Shown: positions 1 through 13,419, numbered from the stretch's first letter. The stretch is 64,000 nucleotides of DNA from Batrachochytrium dendrobatidis JAM81 (GCF_000203795.2 NW_006281111.1:155421-219420); one strand, 5' to 3'. Notes: generated from the letters alone by a model not told the origin. Program-made: numbers and translations.

Positions 1-141
1 AATTTGATTCAAGTTGCAGTCCAAGTGCTGACATCCTAATTTGCATGCTAAAAACAACCGAGTTTGACCAACACTTGATTTCCAGTATAAAGCTGACTAC
101 TTTTACTGGTGAACGTACTCTGCGGATCCAGATAGTATAGA

Positions 142-1210
142 ATGACTGCTCCAGCTACTCAAACAGTAATTACCGTTGGACAGACGCTCTACATCAACAA
201 TATAAACGACCGTATCCGGAAAAAGGGTACATTGAATCAGCAGTATTACTAGCTGGAATGAGAAATGACTGGACTTGCCAACTGCTCATGATTGCAGTGT
301 CAACTGACATTTTAAACTGTTTATTCTACATGCTGTGATTACATTAGAACTAAGAGAGTCGCTGTACTATTTGTTTTCACAACATGGTCGAGTACTGGAT
401 ATTGTTGCTCTCAAAACCATGAAAATGAGAGGTCAGGCATTTGTTGTGTTTGATACTGCACCAGCTGCCACTGTTGCCATGAGAGAACTGCAGGGATTCC
501 CATTGTATGACAAGAACATGGTAAGACTAGAGTTTTGCAGATCGTCATGTTGCATTGATATTTCAACTGGATTTGGTTGTTAATGCTTACTGTCGAGTAG
601 AATGGCTGTAGACTAACATGAATGTGTTACTGTTATTTGGCATGTTTGATTATCACTTGTGAAACCCAGCAAATTGCATATGCCAAGACAAAATCCAATG
701 CAGTCAAGAACCGAGATGGCAGCTACTCGAAGCGATCTCGTGCAGCAGCTATAGAAATGAATGGTAATGAATCTGATGCATCAGATGATGATACACTACA
801 CAAGCGACAGCGTGGAGATGAATATGATTCAGTAACTACAGGACGACATTTAAAGGATAATGAGGAGGAAATGGAAGAAGGTGAGTTGCACTTGTTGACT
901 CTTGAATGCATGGATTCAAGTACGCTTTAAACTGTAAACGGATATCTGATGCGTTTATGCATTTCATTTAGATGACACCAACGCGATTCTTTTCGTCAGT
1001 CAGTTGCCATCATCCGTTACAGAAGAGTCGCTATCGACGTTGTTTGCACAAAATGAAGGATTCAAAGAAGTGCGGATTGTACCAGGTCGACCAGATATTG
1101 CATTTGTCGAGTATGCATCATCAGCACAGGCAGATCAAGCACGAATGGTATTAAATGGATGTCAAATCACTCCAGATCAAGCCATGCGGGTAGAGTTTGC
1201 ACGGCGGTAA
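142..1210 (+). CDS. U1A/U2B''-type spliceosomal snRNP protein (two RRMs)
   Basis: This protein binds a U1 or U2 snRNA stem-loop inside the spliceosome. Four exons fit in phase: 142-226, 348-520, 670-880 and 972-1210. RRM1 reads [19 protein letters not shown], followed by [19 protein letters not shown] and RGQAFVVF, then [12 protein letters not shown]. This is the classic U1A/U2B''/SNF signature. A charged linker rich in Lys, Arg, Asp and Glu follows. RRM2 starts at [18 protein letters not shown] and ends in AMRVEFARR before the stop. The two-RRM layout matches the family, of which animals have two paralogs and Drosophila one (SNF). I cannot tell whether this protein serves U1, U2 or both. The start is the first ATG in frame with RRM1. 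Confidence 0.9.
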
Positions 1211-2479
1211 AGATGTTGCATTATGCTGATTGACAAAAATGGTATTGTTGAATAAACAGATATGTTTTGGCATACATCTGATATTGATTGGTGGATATGC
1301 ATCCAAGCCAAAAAAACATGGTGTATTGTACAATGGATATTTTACATGCCATGTATCGATTGTGATGAGTTGCACATTTTGCTTACTGTTCAAGATCCAG
1401 TGCACTAATCTGTAAATAGGTAATGCTCGAATTGTCGATACAACAATCTGGCATTTGTCATTGTGATATTCATGGAATATCTTGGTCAGTGAGTGTATCT
1501 GCAGTAATCCAGTACACACCTTGGCCAACTGAACTCGACAGTGAAATACCACATTTCAATTACACGACTGCCGAATCTCTGATGTGTTGATCAACCATTC
1601 AACAACTTGAAAGTAATTTTAAACACTTGTATCATGCTGAACAGTATCACTACTAGATTGAACAAGTTGCTTGATAGTTGTGTACTTTGCAATGCAGCGT
1701 TGCTACAAAAGTATGCACTTGACATGTTTCCAAAGCTGAACTTGGGTTGTCAAATGAAACACCAAGTTACAGATTGCTCAACAGTTGTTCAAGCCAGATT
1801 GTCAAATTAGAATACCAATTACACAATTTCCGGTATTTTCACAAGCAACGAGTGGTATGATTTGATATACACACTCGAGTCAAGATGCTACGAGACCAGT
1901 CTTGTTTAGTTTTTGTCAGGATTTTGAATGAGATACAGCCAGAATAAACATGAATGCATAGACTAGCCGATGCTGGAGTTTTGAATAGTGAGTTTGAAGA
2001 TATTCGTGGTTTTGCATCATCACACTTGATTCAGACTATGAATAGTTGGTTATCCATGTGTCATTATTGTGAAGAGCAACACCATGCATTATTTGACCTG
2101 TTGTATTTCCATTTACTAATTGTGTTTTTGATATTTCATATGCCATTGCCGATTCATCAGAGTTTATTTGCAATATGCAAAGTTGGAACGCGCAAGATAA
2201 ACTTGACCCAATATCCACGCCAATTCACATCCACGAACATTCTTGACCACTCTGTATCTGTAGTCTCTCCATCCTTTGCAGCAGTCGTTCCCGTATAACC
2301 ATGAATAAATCATTGAATCACTGCCCAGTTACTTTACTTTTAGCATTCCATCAGAGTTGCCAATCCGACTAGTTAACCTCCACATCCGACAACCAGAAAT
2401 CATCCTTCAACGCCAGAAACAACACTGTCTGTTCAAGACTTGATATCAACAATTCAAGACCACTCATATCAGCACTGAA
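1211..2479. other. Intergenic region without a supported gene
   Basis: About 1.27 kb of AT-rich sequence. The open frames here, including one of 114 codons at 1954-2298, show no recognizable domain, no splice-supported continuation and no codon structure resembling the neighbours. I see no tRNA or rRNA. Confidence 0.5.
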
Positions 2480-3561
2480 ATGCCTGAACGTACACTGTCT
2501 GCATTTGCTACACCATCTGCAATATTTCTAGGAATCGCGCTCCATGAGCTCATATCAACCTTCTTTTTTCTAGTTTCCGCATCCAAAACCTCGTGGAGCA
2601 CATCACTATTCCAGATTTCTGTTGTGGCATGGAGTTTATGTATGCTGCAGTCAATTTTACAGATTGTGTTGCTGGATTACACAATATCGCCGTATGAGAC
2701 TGCCAATCATTCCATGGCATGGGTTACGATTTTTGCTATTTGTGCCAACTTTCTAACCAGTACATCGTTGGCAAGTACCAACTATGGCAAATATTGGTTC
2801 ATTTTGCATGTTGTGTTTATTTCTGACTTGTTGATATTCAATGGCATGTTTAGCTTGCTGTCATGGTGGTTCGATTACGAGTATTTCATTCGGGATCATC
2901 CTTGTCGTTATGGTTACTGTCATTTATTGGGTTTGCGACCTTTTGTTTTTCTGTGCCAGCCAATATTCTCGGAATACTATCCAACGTTGATGTCGTTGCA
3001 GATCGAAGTTCCATATTTTTTTCCAGTCCGCTGATTGGAGTAAGCCATATCGAGTCCAAGTATTAAACATGCCATTTCAACTTTATTGACAACCATGTTT
3101 TTTTGCAACTACTGCATATATAGCTTACTCGCGAGTTGTTTGCATTCACATTCGTATTACAAGGTCTGTTTACATCGTTGGCATCAATATCATTTCTCTG
3201 GTCACTCTGCAAATCCATTGGATTTACAGGAAAAGGATTCGTGTATCAAGTTTTGCTAAAACGGGAAGGTCCTCGATTTATTGTCATATTTGGACTCAAC
3301 ATCATTGTTGCTGGATTTGCAGTGCATTCATTCCTATATGATCCGACGCATGTTACATTTTCTGGATGGTACATGCCTCCCATGATTTATGCGATTGAGA
3401 TTTATACGTTTTTATTGACGAGTTACGTCGAGCCTAGAAGTTTATTGCGACAAGTGCAGATGGAAACAGAGTATGATGGAAACAACATGAAAGAACAAAC
3501 TACTGATGTAGCGAGTCAAACTTACAGAGTGCCTACCAATAGTCCATATGAGATAATATAG
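2480..3561 (+). CDS. Polytopic membrane protein of unknown function
   Basis: I do not recognise the family. From the ATG at 2480 the protein has hydrophobic stretches near residues 10-30, 45-70, 80-100 and 110-130. The reading frame must then change. An intron ending at 2959 behind a strong pyrimidine tract (TTTTTCTGTGCCAG) restores it; the donor is one of several weak GT sites between 2904 and 2913. A second intron, 3040-3123, has a clear GTAAGC donor. The final exon, 3124-3561, adds three or four more hydrophobic segments and a polar tail. Altogether about seven or eight membrane passes are likely, with a cytosolic C-terminus rich in Glu, Thr and Gln. The first intron is the weak part of the model; a real frameshift cannot be excluded. 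Confidence 0.55.
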
Positions 3562-3913
3562 TTTTGAATAGTTTCATTATTTGATTTTGAAATAGATGAA
3601 CACTGCAGAAATGAAAATCAAATTGTATATCTGCCATTCATATCCAATTGTTGATATAGCGATCCAGATCAGTTTCAAGCAAACATCCATTAAAAGTTTA
3701 AACCATTGCATTAGATGTACACGTTTGTGTATAATATTGTCAACGAGTTTGAACACAATGACCATGTCAACAATCTCGAACCAGTGTTTTTGGTTGTTTC
3801 AACATTTACATTATTTTGTATTTATAATTCCAATTACTGGATATATTAATTTAAATACCTATTTTTATATCAACCAAAAACGGTTTACATATCAACTGAA
3901 ACTATAAAAATGT
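3562..3913. other. Short intergenic region between convergent genes
   Basis: AT-rich sequence between the 3' ends of the membrane-protein gene and NDUFA11. Nothing recognizable beyond probable 3' UTRs. Confidence 0.5.
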
Positions 3914-4789
3914 TTATTCAGCACTCTTTTCATCACGGGCTTGAATTTCTGCAATACGCTGTGCAAATGGATCAGGTTTGGGCCATGCAAAAAAGTTTTG
4001 TCCATCGGTAAGACGACGATCTTCCAGACGGTATTGGTTAGATCGCTCTGTTTCCCGACCACTCCAGGATGCATAACCACCCATGAATCCAAACAATGCA
4101 GCTTGCCCAAATGCCATTGCTGGGCTTCGACCTATCCAAATATGCGTTGAGTTGAATGTTAATATGTGTAGATAGGAGTGATTTGTTGTGATAATCAGCT
4201 TTTATACTTACGGTAAACACCATTCAAAAGACCAACCACTGCACCACCGAATGCCGTGTTCCAAAAATCATCTGTATGACGAATCTTGGCTAAGAAAATG
4301 CTGGATGCGCTAAAGGCACCTCCAAGACCAGCTATGATGATAGATCAGCACGCATAGCAACCAAAGTTAGTGTAAACAGCAATCCATTGACAAGACATTC
4401 CAATTGTAATGATACAACATTTACAAGTTGCACAACTCGACAATATACAAGAAGATACATTCATGCTAATGACTGTATCAGAGGTTCGACTACTCACCAA
4501 GCAGAGCACCTCTTGTCTTCATTTCACTCATCATAGCAGGTCTGCTGCTGGCAACCCACCATCCAAACGCTCTTGCATAGATTACACCTACAGTCAAGCC
4601 AACCATTGAAGCCTTTCCGACTTCAGATAGCATATCAGCCTCAACAAGATTGTCTGCACAGAGAGGTATGCGGTTATCTACAGGTTTGATCAACTTCTGA
4701 GGGGGTTGCTGAGTCATCATGGGATGGTCTGTGGAAGTCACCATGGCTGTAGAGTTGATGGAAAGTCGAGTAAAAGAAAATTCAACCAT
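3914..4789 (-). CDS. NDUFA11: Mitochondrial complex I subunit, NDUFA11 (B14.7) type
   Basis: Accessory membrane-arm subunit of NADH:ubiquinone oxidoreductase with a Tim17-like four-helix fold, in the inner mitochondrial membrane. Exons on the minus strand are 4498-4789, 4212-4331 and 3914-4131, with donors GTGAGT and GTAAGT. Helices occur at MVGLTVGVIYARAFGWWVAS, AGLGGAFSASSIFLAK, DFWNTAFGGAVVGLLNGVYR and AMAFGQAALFGFMGGYASW. The phrase DDFWNTAFGGAVVGLL is characteristic of this branch of the Tim17/Tim22/B14.7 superfamily. The C-terminal tail is soluble and charged. The start could instead be the Met codon at 4744, which would shorten the N-terminus by 15 residues. A Tim17-family import protein is the alternative, but the helix-3 motif fits complex I better. 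Confidence 0.75.
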
Positions 4790-5466
4790 CAGTTGGCCCG
4801 TTCACTCGAGTTGATGTTCCAACAAACTCGAGTGTTTCTACTTGAATCTGAATACACTCACAATGCAAATATAACTTGTATGAATACTCATGAATAAACT
4901 GGATTATAAATCTGTAGTGCGTAAATTCAGTCGGTTTGAATTCAACCATCAGCAAGTGTAAAGAGTATCAAACTAACAATGCATGCTCAACAGTTTATCA
5001 CATTCATGACTCGATGGTTTGAATAATAGATGATCAATAATTGTATATGTAAATAAGCTTTTCTCTTGAAATCCTAAAACTCAATTCGATTCACAATTTG
5101 CTTGATTTTTATTGGCATCTGAAATATATTCCATCAATGTATACTATAGTCAGTTATTCAATGTACCGTTTTGGTATAAAGTATCAATCATTTCATGAGA
5201 CTGGCTGTTTATTATGCATTTTGGTAGTCTTGTTTTACAGCCATAAAGAGATTCTTGCTTATTAATAACCACTGAGATGCATGGTTGAAATACCATTCGA
5301 GATACTCACACATTACAATAATTCTGATTCAGTTCAAGAACATTCAGAGCAATGCCAGCCAAGAGTTTTCAAGTGCTGCAAGTTATCTGAATCAAGACAT
5401 TATTCAGTGTCGAGTTTGATTAGAAAATCAAATGCAAATAGTTGACTTGTAATGAACTAGATTTGA
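4790..5466. other. Divergent intergenic region
   Basis: About 680 bp between the divergently transcribed NDUFA11 (-) and coiled-coil orphan (+) genes. It presumably carries both promoters. No gene or repeat is visible. Confidence 0.5.
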
Positions 5467-7949
5467 ATGGTCATGACCCAAGATAATCATAAACGAGTGC
5501 AGTTGGCCAACCTACACCATGTCAAGTCAGATACTCCAAGTTGGAAGGATATTCCAAGGTTTGGTCCTAATCCTGCCAAGCTACTAGCGCAGCAGCAACC
5601 TATTGCAGATTTGTTTCCACCACGACTTCGTAGATATCTAAACCATCATGTTCATGAGCAATATTATCCACCTCGTAATTGTCAAACCAATTTGCATACT
5701 CAACGACCTCACAGTAAACCAATAATTCTGTCAAGGGGAAAGCCTAGACCATCTGGCCAACAGTCATTTATACCCAACATCTCTACCGCCACGTTTATTC
5801 CTACTGAGCCTTTAAACACAACTCCTAGCCATGATGGCATAGATTATCATATCGTCTACGATACTCATAAGAAACATGCTCACGACTTGCCATTTCCTGG
5901 TAGCTGTAATGCATCCATTACTCATCTGCGACAATCTGATCGTATACGACTTGCTGCTTTGATTCATAATTTGGCTACAATTCAAACTCAGCATAAGCAT
6001 CTTGCACTTCAGATGGATACGGTCTCGAAACAAAAAAAAGAACTGGAGATTGAGCTAGGAAAGGCCAGATTTGAAAATACCGGATTAGCAGACCAACACA
6101 AAGGTACTCTTGTCATTGTAGCTGTTGAAACTCGAAATGCGAGTGTAATGTGCGACTTATACCCTGACGGATTTAATATGATGCATACTGTTTTCAGATG
6201 TAGTGTGCGAGCTTCTAAAATCTAAAAAGCAATTGGAGTTCTATGAATCTCAATTGCAAGATCTTCAGTGTAAAATTGCTGAAAATCAAAATCGACAGGA
6301 TTTAACCAAAATGGATTCTCAAAATGACCGATATACTCAAATGTGCTCCAAATCTACATCTCCAATGAATGTTCCCAAAGATAACTTTGAACCCGAGTTA
6401 CCACAAGTGCAGGTTAGAGGATACTTTGACACTGGACGTGATTTGCTTCTGTAATGGCACTAACTTGCTTTATAAATTTCAATAGAATGGAATTGAACAT
6501 TTAGACGCTACTTCAGCATTGTCTAGCCAAGACAGGAACATATCAAATCCATTTAACAAGACAATGGCAGGCACACATGGTGCTATTCAAGATCAAAACA
6601 ATATTTATAATCACAGCCTAGAAAAAGCAGAAGACAGTCGTATGCATAGTGACAAGTCTATAATTGAACGGCAAGCCGAGCTGGAAAAGATTCTAGATAG
6701 TCACGATAACCCCAATTCATACAGTGATGCTTTTCATCAATCAGTATCAGATTCTGCTACATCAGAGCAAGAGAATTCAGAACACGCTGGAATGAACCTG
6801 GAGAATATTTTGTTATCTGTACTTCGGCAACGTGCCTCCAAGTCTACTAAACGTGAAAAGAAATTTGCTCAAGCAAAGTATTGTGATCGCGCAACCAGTC
6901 CTAATATAGCCGATGATAATCCAGCAGATTCATCAGAGAAAAAGAAATGTACTATAGCCGAGCACATTGATCGACTTTTGGGTCAGCGCTCATACATTAA
7001 TACTGTTTCTGAATCAGACGATAGCTTGATTGCCAATCAATCCCAATCAAATCCTTATATAAACACAGACAATACACGCACTTGTTTGTCAAAGGATCAG
7101 CAACCTAAACCAGAATCCTATAATACTCGAAACTCTTATGTTGGTATCGAGTCAGAAACTAATGCAAAGCGTCAATCACCTATATTGGTTCCGCAACAGC
7201 CACAGTTTTTAGATCCATCAGCAGCCATTTCTTTTGACAATACAGTGCATTCCAATAATACTAAATTGAATAGTGCTCAAACTGTGCATAATGGACAGCA
7301 GGATCATGAAAAATCGAGTCGCCACTCTACGAATGCTCCACAGATGAAGCAGCATTCTAAACAGTCAATTCACTCGTTTGTTACTCCTATATCATCATCT
7401 GGATCATATCTTACGCATACTGGAATTTGTACGTGTGCATGCATGCAATGCATTTCTGTTGATTTATCAGGAACACCTACTGTAACAACGATTCCTTCGT
7501 CAGCATCGTCTTTTACTACCATGTCAATACACTGTCCTGTATGCTGTGGATGCGTATCACACCACTCATCTCAGAAATATACATCAAAGATTTGCTCCAA
7601 ACAGACGGGCAACGACAGTTTAAAAAGTCAAAAAGAATCAAGCGAGTCAGAAAAGGTTATTGTAGATGCAAAATCATTCAAGAAACCAACCAACATTTCA
7701 TTGCAATCCGTTAAATCTCCCTCAGCTACACGGATTATTGAAGTGAGTGGATCGTCAGTATTGTATTCAAATGGCTCTTTAACATCGTCAGAGATAAATA
7801 GACCCAGAGATGACTCCAGTGGTTTAGGGTATACTCGCTCATTTAGTGAAGCATTCAAGCTTATACCACAGGATGCAAGTTTTTTATTTGCAAACGATAC
7901 ATCCATGCTCAAATCATTAGCACAAATTGTTTGTGAATTAGAAACTTGA
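5467..7949 (+). CDS. Hypothetical protein with central coiled coil and a cysteine cluster
   Basis: I do not recognise the family. Proposed exons are 5467-6103, 6198-6412 and 6486-7949, about 771 residues. The second intron has an alternative donor near 6451. The N-terminal third is basic and Pro/His-rich. A coiled coil follows around residues 170-250 (heptad-like LATIQTQHKHLALQMDTVSK and continuing KSKKQLEFYESQLQDLQ). The rest is Ser/Asn/Gln-rich and probably disordered. Near residue 600 lie two cysteine clusters, CTCACMQC and CPVCCGC, separated by about 30 residues, which could bind metal. The layout (N-terminal coiled coil, long low-complexity tail) resembles centrosomal or cytoskeletal scaffolds, but that is only an impression. 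Confidence 0.6.
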
Positions 7950-8646
7950 CTAATAAACGACTGCGCTAGTGGATAGCGTTATTCAGGTGATAGAATGGGC
8001 AGCTTTGCATGAGGATTAAAAATGGAATTTTTACAAATCCGATATGCTTTATTAGTCATATTTCACATAAATGAAACACAAGATGCTAAAGTGTATGATA
8101 AACAGCCCATTTCATGACAGTTGTCACCAAATTTACTGGAAAATAGTGATTTGAACTCAACGAGTTGACTGATCTTTATTCATTTTGTATAGCTAAATGA
8201 ATGTTGACATCAGTTTCAGTACATCCCACACGTATTCAATCTGTAGCTGTTTTACAAAGTCACCATTATGACATTGTACGATTAGCATGAAAACAGTTGC
8301 ATTCCTCGGACATGCAATCACTTTTTTTAAAACTAGAGTGTATCTGTGGTTTTAGGATGTAATTGCGGGGTTTGAAGCTGGATTGACAGGATCAGAATAG
8401 ATGCCCCAATATTTGGATGACAGTGGATAAATCTGGTGACTGTACAATGCATGGCTATGCTAAATGTGAAAAAAGGGAAATTCGATTCAATTCAAAACTA
8501 CAACATGATGGTCGTTGTGCTTTGAAACAGTCAGTTTCTAATAACGAATCTTCAAGTGTTTATTCCAGAGCAAAACAGTTATTACAAGATAAAATACAGA
8601 AAAATGTTGAATTTTACGTGAATTCGTTTTGAAAATTTAAAATTGA
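7950..8646. other. Intergenic region
   Basis: About 700 bp upstream of the CNNM/Mam3 gene. A 71-codon open frame at 8417-8632 lacks any recognizable feature and is left out. The region probably holds the 3' UTR of the upstream gene and the Mam3 promoter. Confidence 0.45.
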
Positions 8647-11518
8647 ATGCTGACGATAGCGGGATTTAGGATAGCTGTGATGGGCTGGATGCTCATGCAC
8701 TGTTGTGTTCCGATAGTGGCTGGAGATGGGTTATCGTCGAAACCATTAGTAAGCGAATTCGGTCCGAAACCTAAAGAGTATGGAGTGAATGGCATGCGAG
8801 TTCAGCCAGCTGATAAGTTGAACTCTGACAAGCCACAAGCTGGAATTTATGGTCAATGCATCTGCGGGCCATCATCTGATAACAGCATTACTTCACTGGA
8901 CTCTAATCTATCGTTTCAAAACAGTCCGCATGCTAATCCATCGTCTTCGATTTTCTCGTTGAAAAAACATACTGAGCCAGTCACTCCGTTACAGTATGGA
9001 CTGACGCTCGTTGCTATTGGCACTTTGGTTATTGTTGGAGGGATTGTTGCAGGTACATGTATTGATGCTGCTGGTGAATGAATTGTACTTTTGGCTTTTA
9101 GTTTGAATAAGCTATGTTGAGTGTTGAGTCATTCAACCCATCACTGGTCTTGCTCTGTCCTTATTATGGCTTGATTACTAATTCATAATCTATTTAATTT
9201 GTCATGAATTGATAGGATTGACTATTGGACTCATGTCTTTAGACGAAACCAATCTTTCTATTCTAAAGATTTCCGGTACTCAACAGGAAAAGGCTTATGC
9301 TGCTCGCATTGAGCCTATTCGTAAAAATTCTCATTTATTACTCGTCACTTTACTCCTGACCAACACTATTGTCAATGAGACTCTTCCCATTATGTTCGAC
9401 TCCATTCATTTACAGGGATGGCAGGCTGTATTGTCCTCGACTGTCTTGATTGTCATTTTTGGAGAGTTGAGTAGTCTTTGATGTTCAATGTGAATCCATC
9501 AAGCAAATATTGACTTGAATATTTGTTATTATTGTATTTGTTCAGAATCATTCCACAGGCTGTTTGTGCAAGATATGGACTTTTAATCGGTGCATTTTTT
9601 GCATGGCCTGTACGTATTCTTATCAACGTTGCATGGATCGTTGCATACCCAATTTCAAGATTGCTAGACTTGGTGCTGGGTCATAAGAATGGTGTTGTGT
9701 ATCGTCACGCTGAACTCAAAGAACTTGTAGCCATGCATGGAGAAGATCAATCTGGACCACTTACCAGAGATGAAGTCTCGGTATTGCGAGCCGTGCTTGA
9801 GCTGCGTGACAAGTCTGTAAAAGATGTCATGACTTTACTTGGCGATGTCTTTATGCTGCCACTCTCTGCAAAATTGAATCTAAAAACCATGCAAACCGTA
9901 GGTTTTTGTATTTTCATATAAACATGGTCTTGTAATATATTTTGAAGCTTACAATTGTTTGATTGAATCACATCATAAAATCAGATTATTCAAGCTGGAC
10001 ATTCTCGCGTCCCGGTGTATGACACAGAAAATCAGCATACCGTTATTGGCGTAGTTCTTGTCAAGCAACTTATTGTATTTGATCCTGACGAAGAAATCCC
10101 TGTCAGGTCGATAAAAATTCGATCTCTTCCTCGTGTTCTTGCTGAAACACCATTGTTTGATATGCTGCATATTTTTGAATCGGGTGGTTCTCACATGGCT
10201 CTTGTTGTGGAAGAAGTTTGCACTGGTGACGACTCTTGTGTGGATAAATGCGTAGATGATTCCTGCACTGATGAAACCAAGCCACTTTTAGATCATATGA
10301 GCGAGGAAGTGGGCAGTGGAAGCACCCATACTACACCCGTCTCAAAACCAAAAGAATTTCGTGCACTTGGCATTGTCACTCTGGAAGATGTAATTGAAGA
10401 ATTGCTTGGTGAAGAGGTAAAGTATTTATTTTTTGATGACCATATTGCGACTGATCCTGCATTGATGTTTGTAGCTAATTATATAAATGATTGTACAGAT
10501 TATTGATGAAACAGACGTGTATGTAGATATAGCATCCAAAGTCAGAGTTTCAAATACGGCTCGAAACCAAACATTTTTTCGCCATTTACTCGTCTCTCCT
10601 CGCATTCATTCAGCCGAACTGCCTCCTACTTGCACCAATACAACCGAACACGAACCAGAAATCGAACGCTTGTCATTTCTTCCATCCCCTGCCATGATCC
10701 GTCAATGGTCTTCCCCTCGGACTCGTGGCCATAATGGGTCCGAGCGTATTCGCACTCTTGTGTCGCGACTTGATTCATCTCAACTGACGGTATCTTCTAC
10801 GTCCGAGAAAGGCACTACTGTTCCGCCTATGCCTAATTTAATTCTTACAGCTGCAACACCTCTAGATACATCTTCTGGGTTTGACTCGGCACCATTATCT
10901 ACTTCAACTCATAAACCTCATCATCATCATAATTCCAACTCTCAACCCCCGCGCAATGCCTCCGTGCCAGGTGTTCTTGACACATCCTCGCTTTCTCCTG
11001 TTCCAATCACTCAAAAACAAGTAGCAATGGCAGCAGGGATATCGTCTGGGAAAATAAAACGCAGAAAGGACAAGGATCTTGTTCCTGCACAAGACCTAGC
11101 CACGATGTTAGCAGCCAATCCCATGCAAGTGTATACTCCTGCTCCTCGTCGACACTCTGCATTCAACTCTGTTTGTAATTCGCTCATTCAAATGGGAGAT
11201 GATCATGTTGTAGACGAAGCACCATGTGACCAAGGACATGATGGTAGCACAGAATCCCATTTAGTTACCATTCATAGTGACTTGTCGTTGAATACAGGCG
11301 TGCTGAATGAAGACTCGCGTACTTCTAAACAGATGTATTTGCCGATGCAACTATCTATATCTCCAGAAAGTATTCAAGACGGATTGCCAAAACGTATCAG
11401 TACCGAAAATATTCTATTTTTAAATCAATCGCCATATACTGCCTTGTCGGATTTTTGTTTGAATGCTACTGCTTCAGAGTCTGTTGTAGATTCAAAAACT
11501 ACAGAGAGCAAAAAGTGA
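8647..11518 (+). CDS. MAM3: CNNM/Mam3-family membrane protein (DUF21 + CBS pair)
   Basis: Homolog of animal CNNM proteins and yeast Mam3, which act in magnesium/metal homeostasis, Mam3 at the vacuolar membrane. Five exons join in phase: 8647-9052, 9216-9465, 9546-9897, 9985-10416 and 10499-11518, about 819 residues. The N-terminus has a hydrophobic signal-like stretch. The DUF21 core begins at GLTIGLMSLDETNLSIL, continues through LLLTNTIVNETLPIMFDS and reaches GEIIPQAVCARYG. The acidic-helix/CBS region includes LTRDEVSVLRAVLELRDKSV, SRVPVYD and ALGIVTLEDVIEELLGEEI, typical of CNNM CBS pairs. A long Ser/Thr-rich tail, probably disordered, follows. The intron after GEE precedes IIDETDVYVD, as expected in the family. 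Confidence 0.92.
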
Positions 11519-11821
11519 TTTCAACACATTCTTTATCCATTTTCTTATATTCTGGCCAAACGTATATGAATCTCGATAGTGTATGTTACATTTTATAGCA
11601 AGTATTTAGAAACTCTTGAACTATTCACTGATTGGCTGGTATGGTCTAATACTGAATAAACAACTATATCACCACGTTTCATGCTTTTGTTGAGCTATAG
11701 ATTTCATCTTCAAAAAGTAGTCATATGTTGTATTCGACTACATATTTGTACTTGCAAAATACAACAGTCATGATATCTTGCTTTTATTGGTAGTTTGAAT
11801 GATCGATTCATAAGATCTGCC
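11519..11821. other. Intergenic gap between convergent genes
   Basis: About 300 bp between the 3' ends of Mam3 and CIA1. Nothing recognizable. Confidence 0.5.
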
Positions 11822-13278
11822 CTATGCATCCATGTACTCCCAAATTCGTACGATTCCATCATCACCTGCTGAAGCCAAATAGTTTTGAAATCCTTCGATA
11901 GGACACCAAACAACGCTATTAATATCATTTAGCCCATGTGCATTGACCAATGTAGTCAGTTTGACGATTGTTGCATCACATAGGTCTGGATGTTTTGGAT
12001 CCATGTCCTGGTTGATATTGTTTTTAGGCTGTATGCTTGATACACATATGGTGTTATCACCCGATGCTGTGGCGATCAATCCATGATGTTTTGACCACGA
12101 TACAGAGTATATGGTTCGATCGTGATGATTCAAAGATGTAATGTAGGGTTGATATTTTTTTGTCATTGGGTCCTGTTTCCATACCCTGAGGGATTTATCA
12201 TCCGATACCGAGGCTGCCATAATATTAGTAAACCAAAAATGAGTTTCAAATGCAAATCAATTAAATTGCAAGATATTAGCTTGTTTAAATATACTAGATT
12301 GCCATCATAAACAGTTTGCTATAAAAACACACCTATCATATCACCCGATTGATTAAAATCAATGTTCCAAACTGTTGATGTGTGCCCAGTAAGAGTATCA
12401 GAGCAATACCAATCAGCGTCCTCTTCTTTCCAAATCTTGACAGTATCGTCGTATGATGCACTAGCCAGAATCTACAAGCCATCAATCACGATCGTTAGAA
12501 AACAGTTGGATTGACAACTGTTGAGTGGTGACAGCCGATTTGAAGGAGTGAAGTTTACCTCTTCAAAAGGATGCCATCTTACAGCTTTAATATCCTGAGT
12601 ATGCTCTTGTAATACGCAGCTACATTCGTATTCATCATCTCCAACAACTAGCATTTAATTAGCAGTGATATTTAAAACCGAGTTACAACTTCAATTAAAT
12701 CATACCTTCCCAGATCCACACGCTCTTATCTCTACTACAAGTAGCAAGCAGTACGCCTGATGCTGACCATGCAACACACTTGACCTCGTTTTCATGCCCT
12801 TCCAATGATGCAACGCATTCCATTTCTACAATGATATAAACATGCATAGCAGAGTTGGATTACAAAATGATTTAACATTGACATAATCATGGATCGTTGA
12901 CATCCAGATGATCCAACAAGAACCATCATGATTGTATAAACAAGTTATATCAAGAGTATTCAATGCAAGGTTTCATTTGATTCTACCTTTGCTGTTATCT
13001 CGTTCCCAAATACCAACTGTTCCATCAAAGCTGCCAGAAGCAAATACTCGACCATCAGGATTATATGCGACACTACGCACAGTGCGAGAATGAGCATCAT
13101 CAACAACAGTTGAACAAGTCCAGTTGCTTTTATCTGATTCTGAAGCAGGTTTCCAAACTCGAATTGATTTATCTCCAGATGCAGATATCAATGCCAGAAC
13201 AACTGGAGACCAAGATATTTGCCATACTCTGTCAATATGACCATGCAATTCAGCTACAGACACAAGTCTAGGTGCCAT
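11822..13278 (-). CDS. CIAO1: Cytosolic iron-sulfur assembly WD40 protein CIA1/CIAO1
   Basis: Seven-bladed WD40 propeller of the CIA targeting complex, which delivers Fe-S clusters to cytosolic and nuclear apoproteins. Exons on the minus strand are 12987-13278, 12706-12825, 12559-12647, 12333-12471 and 11822-12213. They sum to 343 residues, the usual family size. WD repeats are plain: [78 protein letters not shown] and a last blade ending [10 protein letters not shown]. The segment [12 protein letters not shown] followed by [13 protein letters not shown] is diagnostic of CIAO1. The last acceptor follows an ACTAAT branch-point-like sequence. It shares a promoter of about 140 bp with the divergent hydrolase gene at 13420. 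Confidence 0.93.
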
Positions 13279-13419
13279 ATGAATAAAAGGAATTCTGTAT
13301 AAACAGAATCTTACACCAACAAGTGATCACTACTCAATATCAAGAGTATTGAATAGAAGGAAAGTCTTGAATTTGATATTTGGTTTTAAAGATTGAATTC
13401 TGTTATTCTTGCAGATTGA

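Noticed and set aside
1954..2298. 114-codon open frame
   Set aside because: No domain, no matching splice partner, composition like the surrounding intergenic DNA.
8417..8632. 71-codon open frame upstream of Mam3
   Set aside because: Too short, unsupported and not needed for the Mam3 model.
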